Part shown: positions 14,001 through 24,175 of the stretch, in pieces
Layout of the letters: each line of letters begins with the position of its first letter
Position numbering within the stretch: position 1 is the stretch's first letter
Assembly (NCBI GenBank): GCA_036937835.1
Contig: CM072880.1
Location: 2,047,501-2,111,500, forward strand
Source: Pampus argenteus
Taxonomy: Eukaryota; Chordata; Actinopteri; Scombriformes; Stromateidae
Length of the DNA: 64,000 nucleotides
Direction: 5' to 3'
Program-made: the position numbers and the translations under genes
Notes under the pieces: generated by a model
Seen by the model: only the letters and a program-made list of their open reading frames with translations
What the model was told of the DNA's origin: nothing
Databases searched by the model: none

Positions 14001-16120
14001 TTCATGTATCCTCTGGAGCCGAGGGGCAGTTTTTCAGAGCTAGTGGGCTCTTAAAGAGACCCGAGCTAAAACAGACAGGCTGAATTAAGGGGCTGCAGGG
14101 TTTTTGAACTCTAAATTATGCAAAAATATTCCAGTAGAGCCCCAGAATATAAAATATAATGCTGGAAATGTGCATGTTACGTACTGTATATCACCTGAGT
14201 AAATGTACAAAAAGGGTTTTCCAGGACTGGACTGTGTAACATTACAAACATGACACAGTACAAAGACAAACATTAACTAATGTATGATGTCATACTGACA
14301 AACAGCCTGCAGCGGCTGCAGCCTCTTTCTGAACTTCCCACAGACAGAAGTCAGTTGATAGAGAGCACCGATCCACCACTAACACAGTTAAGAAGTCGTG
14401 CTACTGTAAGCTGTTTGATGTATTATAGTATGACGTAAGTATAAATCAATGCTAGACTGGTTACTATGAGCACCGCAGGCGCGTTGCATCCTGTTGTCAT
14501 CCCCTCCGGCTCTGAGAAGATGTTAACTGGCTGTATGATGAAGTGAACTTAATATTAGAACGACGTTGATTTCATGACAATTCGATGCAATGTTGTACAA
14601 ATCATGAGTAACCTGTTTTCTGACGCGGCAGTTTGAATTTAGTGCTTGTAATGCGACGCTGGGGGGAGAATATGCTGTCAGCTATTCATTTTTATATATT
14701 TCCTAATGTCTTTTGATTCATCTGGTGTTCGCCGTGACAACTGTCTTTCAACTAATTCGTTTTCATCTGCTGACTCTCCAGCGTCTGTCTGGATGTTTTC
14801 CAACAATCGGATGACAAAAGTCATTTTGTTAAGTGAGAGTAATTTCAGTTGAATAAATAGTGCATGTATGTGTCTTCATTTCGTCCCGCATCCGTCTTGT
14901 CTTTGTGTTATTAAAAGACAAACAGGTTGAAGATGGATGTGACAACATAAGTGAGTATCTGTAGTGTTTGGTGATTGCTGCATTAATAAGTGGTAAGCAG
15001 CTCACTCTTATAATAAATTAGTAATAATAATATGAGGATGTATTTTAAAAGGAATACACCAGGAGTACTTGAGGGATTTATTTTCTGTTTTTTTCTTCAG
15101 TCATTTAATATGCAGGGAGACTCTTGGACTCCTTCTCATATGGATAATTAATAACACTCCTAAAACACCTTTGTAGCCTCCTTGTAGGATTATGAAAATA
15201 ACTAAATGCCCTTCAAGTACTAAAAGATTGGACTGCACAGCTACCATAAATAGTATTTTAACTTTATTTTATACTTGGATAATGCCGCTGAGGTCAATTG
15301 ATGCTGATTTTGCTGTTGATAGAAAGGTTTGATTTTATAAAATAGTCCTATTTTATGAAAATAGTAAAAATTAAAATTGTATATACTGGTGTCATAACAC
15401 ACAAAATGAGTCGTGTGGTAATATACAGGCCAAATAAAATCAAAGTAAACTAAATCATACAACAGAACTTTGATTTTAAAAAGAAGTGTGTTTTTGAACA
15501 CGTCTGTAGTCTGACGCCTCTTAAATGAAACCTATTAAAAGTGAACAGAGGTGAATAAACACCAGTAGTTGTTTTTATCTGACTTCAAAAGATTCATATT
15601 TATACCTCATAAAAAGTAAACAGCTAAAAACTTTTTTTAACTGTGACAGATGTGAAACATTCAACCGTTTTCATACTGATTGCTGTTTCATGCATGACAC
15701 TAAAAAACCACCAAAGTGAGAACTGAAGTTATTATGACGTGTGGTTTTTATGTGGGCATGTTGTTGCTGTGTCCTGTTTTGACATGCTTGTTAAAAAGTT
15801 GAGGTCTGGTGTCTGTATTTTTAGTGGCCTTTTGTTTTCAGGATAACTGGTCATCAGACTAATGGGCTTCTGCTCCGATGGGATGTTATTTGAACTATTG
15901 GGGGTTTTGTAATAATGGACTGTTGGACTAATGACATGGCACCTTTTCTTTTTTAATCCCAAACTCTTCTGGGAGGTTAAATTGACTCAACGACAGGGAT
16001 GAAGGCTGTTACAGTTTCCTGTTTAACTGTCTTTCTTTAGAAATAAAACAATATGCTGTGAACAATTTAATTTACTTTGCGCAACATGCGTTGGCAAGAT
16101 TGTACATGTTTAAGCCACCT
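11071..16120. other. non-coding stretch, one enhancer-like block
   Basis: No gene is recognised. The section 11395-11790 is non-repetitive and GC-balanced, with ordered TTAATTG, TAATCAG and CAGCTG-type words, and could be a regulatory element. The rest is ordinary AT-rich intergenic DNA with short chance frames. Confidence 0.5.
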
Positions 16121-16129
16121 GTCCATGCA

Positions 16130-16345
16130 ACATGGTCAGTCTGGGGACACGTTTTGGCCCAATAAGTCAATAAATAAATGGTTTTCCCAGTTTGAGATTG
16201 GACTGGCCGGTCAAAGCCGTCACCTCAACCTGCATCAAACACCTCTGGGATGAACTGGAACGCCAACCGTGAGCCAGACCTTATCGGCCAACATCAGCGT
16301 TGGACCTCACTAACGCGCTGGTGGCTGAATGGGAGCGAATTCATG
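16130..16345 (+). mobile_element. Tc1/mariner-like element remnant (3' part of transposase region)
   Basis: The core CACCTCTGGGATGAACTGGA followed by ACGCCAACCGTGAGCC and CTCACTAACGCGCTGGTGGC matches the fish Tc1-like transposase segment. There, frames read HLWDELERxxxARPxRPTS and DLTNALVAEWERI (16300-16342). The upstream GACTGGCC and CCTCAACC words match the preceding DWP...LNP block. The terminal repeats and catalytic DDE residues are missing or mutated, so the element is dead. Confidence 0.75.
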
Positions 16346-16504
16346 ACATTACACAGCACTACATTTATCTGGCTTTTGCCAAAAGCAACGTACATTTTGT
16401 TTCCTTTGGATACACAAGGATACCTCGACCCATACGATCATCACCTGAGCTACAGACTTTCCAGCCAATGGGTTTCCAGTTTGAAACGTATCGGGTTATG
16501 GATA

Positions 16505-16677
16505 ATCACTTATATTGGTACCATCTTTATGATAAGCTAAGCTAACCATCTCCTAGCTCAAGCATTTAATTGAGGTTTATATTTAACAGATAAGTATGAG
16601 AGTAGCAGGAATCTTCTCATCTAACGCTCTGCAAGAAAGCCAAAAAAAAAAAAAAAAAAGTCGAGTTATTCCTTTAA
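16505..16677 (-). mobile_element. teleost MITE with TTAAAGG terminus (minus orientation)
   Basis: Read on the minus strand it begins TTAAAGGAATAACTCGAC. A run of about 18 T/A bases then replaces the usual internal sequence, followed by GAGCGTTAGATGAGAAGAT, CTACTCTCAT and GGTTAGCTTAGCTTATCAT. This is a very common non-autonomous element in spiny-rayed fish genomes, recognised from memory. The far end was not located; it abuts sequence next to the Tc1 remnant. Confidence 0.72.
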
Positions 16678-18030
16678 GGCACAAATCTAATTTTTCTAAT
16701 CTTTTGCTCTCACATGAAACGGCAGAACAACACTGATGTGTGTGTGTTGAGTTGTTAACTTGACCGACCAAGCGAGTTTAAAAAATAAGAAACAGACAAG
16801 TAAGAACATCCTGAAACAGATAAAAGTTCATATAAGTAGAGCAGAACAGTGTTATTTCTGATGCAACCATTTTTATTTCAGACATAAATGGAGAAAAGCT
16901 CGTCTCAATCCACTGAATGGTTTTCTTTCTCACTGTTCATCATAACCGTTATCAGATTTTGTGGAGAAACAAAAGACAATAATGCAGCTCACAAGAACAT
17001 TTCACCATTTTTAAGATGATACTGATTAGCCTTTAGGGAAACACTGCAGTTAAATGTTAAAAGCAGGTCTGTGATTCATCCTCAGAGCTCATATGGGAAC
17101 TGTATCATTTATGGAGGCTGAACTGTTTACTGATGCTTTGTTTATCATTATTACAATAGTCTACAGAACAATAAAGTGTGAAATATCAAACTTACAGTAT
17201 GCTTATGCGTTATTAACTGCATTTCTGTGTTTTTATTGGATACAACAATACCGAAACAGAAAGACTTAAAGTCATAATAGGAACAAAACAAACAATAAAA
17301 TTTCATAAAATCCCTGATAGACTCAAAATGACGTCATGAAATATGTTTTAAATTCATCTTTTAAATTCCCAGAAACCCTCATTATAAGTGTTGTTACATT
17401 TAATCATGTATGTAATCAATATATTAATCCTCTCATCTGGCCACAGATACATTCATGTGTATTTATGCTTGAGGGCAGCTATAAAGAAATTAAAATAATG
17501 AAATTTCTGTCCTGCTTAGCCCATATTCTTATTATCAATTGATCACACTGTCTGAGAAACCTCTCTGCACACGTGGGGTGAAATTAAATTGGGCTCCTCT
17601 CTGGAAGGAGAAAAGGAAAAAGAAAAAAGAAACAACAACTGAAACTGGCTGGCTAATTTTGTAGTTGGCTTGAATCAAGATTGTCCATTTGATCCGTGGC
17701 AAGGTTTCAAAACAGCTTATCTCCCGAGCCGTTGTAATTTACAGAGCTTTGATTACTGGCATTGGGAGGACACAGGATGCCACTAAAGCCCGAAACTCAC
17801 TTGAGGACAAGTTACACTTTCACCTGTACTGAATGCTCATTTGATTCTTGGTTCTTCACAGTGCAGCCTGATCTGAAGCTGAAGTGCTTCATCGGGGAGG
17901 CTACAGAGTTAGGCTAGGAACTTTATTAGCATTGACGTGATGGCTATGTGCTAACTGAGATAATAGCTGAAGACATCTTGTGTTTTTGTGTATTAAATGT
18001 AGGTGGAGATTATTAAGAGTGAAGACAACA
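16678..18030. other. non-coding; enhancer-like block at 17,580-17,850
   Basis: Mostly AT-rich intergenic DNA. The block 17580-17850 is repeat-free, with SOX-like (ATTGTCC) and TCF/LEF-like (CTTTGATTA) words plus a CACCTG E-box. Nothing else is recognised. Confidence 0.45.
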
Positions 18031-18508
18031 TGTAGCTAGCGTGTTCACAGCTAGCTAGCATGTGACTGGTTGGCCCACCAAGTTAAAGAACGGCTAGCAT
18101 GTTCCCAGGTAGCTAGCATGTTCCTGGTTAGCCCACCAAGTTAAAGAAAGGCTAGCATGTTCCCAGGTAGCTAGCATGTGACTGGTTAGCCCACCAAGTT
18201 AAAGAAAGGCTAGCATGTGCCGAGGTAGCTACCATGTGACTGGTTAGCCCAACAAGTTAAAGAAAAGCTAGCATGTTCCCAGGTAGATAGCATGTGACTG
18301 GTTAGCATGTTCCCAAAGAGCTAGCATGTGATTGGTTAGCCCAACAAGTTAAGGAAAAGGTAGCATGTTCCCAGGTAGCTAGCATGTGACGGGTTAGCCC
18401 AACAAGTTAAAGAAAAGCTAGCATGTTCCCAGCTAGTTAGCATGTGACTGGTTAGCATGTTCCTAGCTAGCTAGCATGTGACTTGTTGGCATGTTTCTAG
18501 CTATCCAG
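18031..18508 (+). repeat. 58-bp minisatellite with nested 19/19/20 sub-units
   Basis: About eight tandem units. A typical unit is GCTAGCATGTTCCCAGGTA, then GCTAGCATGTGACTGGTTA, then GCCCACCAAGTTAAAGAAAG (19+19+20 bp). Some units carry an extra 34-bp insertion of the first two sub-units (around 18300 and 18455). The spacer changes from CCCACC to CCCAAC part-way through, so neighbouring units are most alike, as expected for local duplication. Confidence 0.95.
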
Positions 18509-18659
18509 AAAACAAAGAAGCAACTGGAATTAAGGATTTTCTGTTAAGAAAAAAGAAATTTAGAGGGCGATATTTGCAATATTTGTTATTGTCATAATTC
18601 TGTTGATGAGATTTATGGCATATAAACAACATTTTTCTGTTGTGGCCTTTTTCTTTCAG

Positions 18660-18847
18660 TCTCTCTCATGAAGCCATCTTGTAATAGTATCTTGATGCTC
18701 AGCAGGCAACAAGATTCATCTGTTTTTAAGTCACCGGTCCTGATCATCACCTCGCCGCCGCCTGCCCCCTGCCCACCGGTTACCCACCGCTGCTGGTCCT
18801 GTTCACGCTCCACCGGTCCGTCTGTTTCATTACCTCCTGTTGGAAAG
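18660..18847 (+). other. isolated exon-like segment, 188 bases
   Basis: It is bounded by a good acceptor (GGCCTTTTTCTTTCAG) and a good donor (GGAAAG|GTGAGA). One frame is open throughout and includes an ATG at 18668, giving 60 codons that end exactly at the donor (Lys). The peptide is Ser/Pro/Cys-rich (SPPPAPCPPVTHRCW) with no family I recognise. GC content is clearly higher than the surroundings. It could be an orphan or lncRNA exon, or chance. Confidence 0.28.
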
Positions 18848-18849
18848 GT

Positions 18850-19393
18850 GAGATCCTGAGCGACCCATGCCCAAATGTCCACACTGATGTCTGCCTAACG
18901 TAGGTTTTTCAATAAAAAACACTTTTTTTTCACCAATCACTTTTAGAAAACTTCCCTAAAATTCTTTTTTCTGTTTGTGTTGCTGCATTAATGCTCCAAA
19001 AAGGTGTTGAAGGTTTGACTAACACCTTGAAGTGCACAGAGATATCACAGACTAAAATAACTATCCCTGTGATAACTGACTTTAATTACACATACAGAAT
19101 AATGTAGCTTAATGGGCACTGACATAGATGCTAAGAAATCTTTATTGCTAGCCCGGCCTGCTTGTGACAGTAAATTGAGGTGATTAATGCTCTCAGCACA
19201 GGGTCATTTATATTTCTTTTAGTGCCTGTTGATTATGGTATATTTTTCTCATGAAAAGGGGAAATGACAAGTGAACAATGTGTCTTATCAGCTTCTTACA
19301 ATATATGTTTAGTTAATGGACGTCTCGATCCGGGGAAATAATTGATGAGTTTGAAAGACTGTTAGATATACACATCTAAATCTAATATTAGTC
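18850..19393. other. non-coding, nothing recognised
   Basis: AT-rich sequence without repeats or exon-like segments. Confidence 0.6.
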
Positions 19394-19795
19394 TTAAAGG
19401 GCAAGTTCACAATTTTTCATATATGTCCTAAATCAACAGTTAGGAACCCAAATGAACAGTGAAACTGTTTTTTCGTGCCATAATCATTCCTCCTGTTCAT
19501 ACTGACTATTTCATAATGCTTTTTTTAATGCACCTGGTGGACAGTAACTAAATCCACAGTAACTCTTTCTGTGCAAATATGAACTCTACTGAAAACTTAT
19601 CTGAAGCTAATATGAAGCTTCAGCCGTGGTTCGAGTGAATCAAGTAGATATCTTTCAGTGTTACGATTAAAAAAGTCCAAGATATGACTCACCTGGACTG
19701 ATGCAGACCCAGCACTTACACTTAATAGTCAGTATGAACAAGAGGGATGATTACAGTGAGGAAAAACATCTTTCAGTGTTCACATGGGCTCCTGG
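19394..19795 (+). mobile_element. foldback MITE with about 70-bp inverted arms
   Basis: It starts TTAAAGGGCAAGTTCACAAT, the start of a very abundant teleost repeat. The arm at 19442-19510 (AGGAACCCAAATGAACAGTG, then ATAATCATTCCTCCTGTTCA, then TACTGACTATT) is the imperfect reverse complement of 19724-19793. The core holds ATCTGAAGCTAATATGAAGC and AAGTAGATATCTTTCA, both typical of this family. The right terminus (…CCTTTAA) is missing, so the copy is truncated. It has no coding capacity. Confidence 0.8.
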
Positions 19796-22700
19796 CTTTT
19801 CATTTTCTTTAAACTAGTCACAGATCTGCACATCTAAATTTCCAAAAAAATGGCTACCCATGATCTTTGAAAACCCCAGAAAGTCCTTTAACAACACGTA
19901 CGTCCAGAATCCTTAAATATAAATATCCCACTTATCATACGAAAAGATTTTTCCTGGCCGAAAATGACATCCTTGAAAATGACTATTAACATATTGCAAA
20001 GAAACATACTCTATAAGCTTCAGTATATGGCAGTACAGCTGAGTATGCCATATAATGCTGTGTTTCGTCTGTGTTTGGGTTATGAAAACAACTTACTGTA
20101 GGAAATGGTTTCAAAATCTTTCTGATTATTGTCTTATCCAGATGCTTAAAGTCCTTGAAGAATCTGAGAATACCTTCAGAGCAGCCGTACGTGTTGTTAA
20201 ACAACCTGGCTTTTTCAAAGATCACTTTTTTTGCCAGCTCTCTGACTTGAACGTAATACGTACGAGGCACAAACTGAGGCTCGCCTTATAGAGCTGCATA
20301 TAAACAGCAGATGTCATATAGAAGCAGCAGTGTTCTCCGAGATTTGTCACAGCTACAAACCCCCAACTTTTTTCCCTGCTGAAGGTATATACCTGCAGCA
20401 GCGTGATCTGTCTACAGGTGCCTGTTGAAACCCAGGCCACGTAATGAGTGCTTACAGAACACAGTGTGACCAGAGTGTCACGGCAGCTTGAGATGCACGC
20501 TTTATTTCACACCGCAACATGCAGCACAGTTTGGGGATTGTAGTGGGAGGTTGATGCTGTTGTCCTTTCTCTCAGTTTTGGAAGGAAAAGACAAGCTTTG
20601 TTCCTAATGGATGGAGAGATATCCACCATCTGTAGCTGAAGAAACATTTATAATTCACAAATATTTTCCTACCAGTTGCATCAATGAACTCCCGAACTCA
20701 GTAATGATGAATTTATTTAAAATGGATCATTTTGAAAACTCTCATATTCTTTTGGAAGACAAACCAATTAGAAATAAGAAGCATGAGGTAGCACTCATAA
20801 ACTCTTATGAACAAGGGATGAAGTCAAAATGCATAAATATGATCTGCAACAATAGAAAATTGCCCTTCAGCAGCGCAACAAGACAATAAACCTTTATTGT
20901 TGAAACAGGCACTATTACCTCCTTTCTCAATCATATTATCTTGCAGTCCTGTTTTTTTATAGGCTACTTTCAACCCACACATGGGTTGAAAGAGTGTGAA
21001 TTTTTAAAAAGTGCCATGCCAGCTGCCTCTATTCAGGTAATTAATGCTTTCGCCTTTTTGCTGATGAGCTCCCTCGGTCACATGCGGGAGGCCATTGTGA
21101 AGGAAAGCTCCTTGGTGCATGAAAAAAACAAAAACATGCTGCGAGTTTTTCTCTCATTTCATATCCGTGTCTTTATTTTCTGTCTAAATGTGCACCGTTG
21201 AAATGTGTTTTTAAACGTTTTTCCCTTCGGAAATGCTCAGAGTATGATATGTACAATATATATAAATATATACACATAATGTTCACACTGGAGAACACTG
21301 TCAGACCCAACAACCTTCTTCAAAACCCCACCATGCGGATGAACAATGGACCTAAGATGATTTCTAAAGCGGTGATGTCTGACTGAGCATGGTCCTCTGT
21401 AATAACGAGTGATATAAGGAGGACGTCTGCGTTAAAACAATGTGCCCTGCAGCAGCCGTCACATGATAAACTCCAAATCGATTGTGACACGATTATGCTG
21501 TTTATTTGCATTTAGATAGTTTTATCTGTTGGAGAAAGTTTATTCCCGCCGCGTTTGTCCCGTCGCCCCAATGAGAACATTAAAGGACATTTCCACATCT
21601 CGTAAAAAGTGTAAGATAAGGATGTTATGCAGAAATATGCAAAGACATAGCAGGTGCTGTAGGATTACCATATGGATGCGTGGTGCTTGATGCAAATTAA
21701 AACCCAACTCTGAGGCATCAGCAGCCATTAGAGGTGAGCTTTTAACAAGATAACGCTCTCTCAGATCAATGCTGCCGAGATACTGAAGGTGTAATTTCTT
21801 GCCGCTAACAACTGGCCTTGTTGCCTGCAAAACAGCTTCTGCTGAGGCAGCCGCAGAGGACTAAGTGATATGATCACACCAAAAACATCATCTATATCAT
21901 CTCCCTGAAAAACAAACCCATTTATCTGCCTTGTTCTACCCCTCACCTCGGGGTTTGTCCCGCTCTTCCGCCTCATTAATGATGTCAAAGTATGGATAAC
22001 AGTGTGATTATTCCTGCCCGGCCAGACTGCTTTTTAGCGCCTGGATGTGTCATATCTTAAATGACTCTTGATTGCAGGGATTTAGCCTGAAGGGAACTAA
22101 AAGCACATCGCCTGTGTGGTTTTTTATTATCATGTCAGAGAAGAGGGAGGAAAAAAGGCCCCATGCTATTCATCAGGGGCATTCAGACAAAGCGTATTTA
22201 ACCACAAAAGAGGGAAGAGAGGAACCAAGCAAATAAGGACAGGGTAAAAAAATCCTCCCGCCTTGACAGACTTAAGTAGCCTATTACATGATGGCGAGGC
22301 TTTCATCTATTACTTCAAGGAGGTAGAGAAGATAATCACCACTGTTATTCCCCATCTGATGTGCCCCGAGCCACCTATTACCCCACGGCCTGCAGCACTC
22401 GGCGAGAGGAAGCTCTCGATTTGTGGCAGCACCGAATCTTTGTTCGACGTGGAGGGAATGTTTAAGTTTTAATACAAAAGAAAAAAATAAATGTGTTTGT
22501 TGCTTGTCATTAAAAGTGCTTCCTCCTGCAAAATATAACATTAACTATGTGAACAGGAGCTACCCAGCTGTCTCCCAAACACCCAGACATCATCTTCCAT
22601 CATCACTTTCTTACCTGCGTAGATGTTAATTAGGTTAATGAGAACGAGGCTGTCCTCATCGTCGTCCAGCTACGCTGTTCGTCCCCTGTCTCGTGGTCCA

Positions 22701-23066
22701 TCCTCGTTCCAAAGACATTGAGATATGAGAGAAAGATCATTTATTGGGTCATTAGTTCTACTAATCAGCTCTCTAATTACAGGCCATTACAGTTGGGTGT
22801 CTGATGTATCTCCTCTCCCCAGGACCTTGGACATGATGCTCTCTGACACTTTGTCTCTCACAAACAAGCAGCTGCCCTGTAAGACATCGGAGGCATTAAC
22901 CTCTGTTTTTAGGCAAATGAATCACAGCATGCACTCACCCCGAGCATGTTGTCTCCGTTTCATAGGAACGGTTCACTGGATCGATTGAGAGCTTTGGATT
23001 CAAACTTTGCACTTAAATAAACACGCTTGACATCAGAAAATTCATGTCTCAGTCGTCTCTCAAGTG

Positions 23067-23070
<4 letters not shown>
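19796..23070. other. non-coding; enhancer-like block at 21,960-22,480
   Basis: Only short open frames without recognisable domains, for example a 92-codon frame at 20611-20889. The block 21960-22480 is non-repetitive and GC-balanced and could be regulatory. No repeats are recognised. Confidence 0.5.

Positions 23071-23102
<32 letters not shown>
23071..23102 (+). repeat. (GT)16 microsatellite
   Basis: Perfect GT dinucleotide tract. Confidence 0.97.
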
Positions 23103-23103
<1 letters not shown>

Positions 23104-23984
23104 GGACTGGAGGTGTATATTACTGCAACCATGACGGAAACAGAAAAGGGCTCAGTTATCCTGATATAACAAGAAAAAGGAACTTGTTATATTATCTCCA
23201 TCGTCATGGAGAACATTGCTGCTCTTTATGTGCAGATTTTTCTTCTCTATTGTTCAAAAATAGCTCATGAAGAAATGATTTATTGATATTATTAGTTAAA
23301 ACTACAGTAGGACCTCATGTTATGAATTATGACAGACGGGTTGGAGATTTCACGTGAACTGACACCAACGTGCTGTTTTGACTGCTTTTCACTGTCTGAT
23401 TGTTTTTCCATGTTAATTACCTGCTGGTGCGCGTTACCATGGTTACACGCAGATCACTTCCTTGACAGTTCATGTCTAGCAGGTGGGTTTAATAAAGATT
23501 AAATATCTGTTGAAAATTGAAAAATCCTGTGGTTGGTCTGTTTATTGCAGTTATACGTTATAGGAGCCAATAAAGCAGCAATATGCAAATCACATATTGA
23601 GCATGAAAACTCCTTAAAATAATAAACTATCAAAGCTCACAAAATCTAATCTAACGTTTGCAATGCTATAAAGTTTTTTTTTCTACTGTTCCAAGCATCC
23701 ATTGGTTTTTATTACAGTGAATAAAACATCTGCATTATTTATGATTCCTCTTCCAGCAGACGGCTGCGTCTCCTCGTAGACGGAGGTCGTTCAGAGACGT
23801 TCATGTCACTGTTTCGCTGATTCTTTGCATCGACCTGCAGGCTGGAAAACAACATACAGCACCTGTTTGAAAATGTCACGTAAACATGAACTGTAGTTGA
23901 AGAAGATGAGACTTTCTCTGGTCCCTGCAGAGACACCTTTATGCTGAATTCCTTCCCACATTTCACAGTCAGGGTAATGGAGGA

Positions 23985-24175
23985 GCAAACAGCCCCCTAA
24001 ATGCACCTCCATTTGGCACAAAGACCCCTTTGATTTTGATAAGTACCCCTCTGGTTTGCCCAAATGCCCAACATGCCCCTGTGATTAACTCAAGTCCCCT
24101 TCATGTACTCCTGTGGTCAAGCCAAGTGCTCCCAAATCCCTCCTGGTTAGCTCAAGATTCAGGACTAAACTGTCT
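23985..24175 (+). repeat. degenerate tandem repeat of about 30 bp
   Basis: Repeated words of the form CCCCTxTGGTTxxCxCAAxTG recur: CCCCTCTGGTTTGCCCAAAT, CCCCTGTGATTAACTCAAGT, CTCCTGTGGTCAAGCCAAGT, CCTCCTGGTTAGCTCAAG. The spacing is irregular and units are strongly diverged, so this is an old minisatellite. Confidence 0.65.

Noticed and set aside
18031..18508. Possible CRISPR-like array
   Set aside because: Units are contiguous with no unique spacers, and the genome is vertebrate.
23064..23270. Cys-Val repeat frame
   Set aside because: Translation of the (GT)16 tract with chance flanks.
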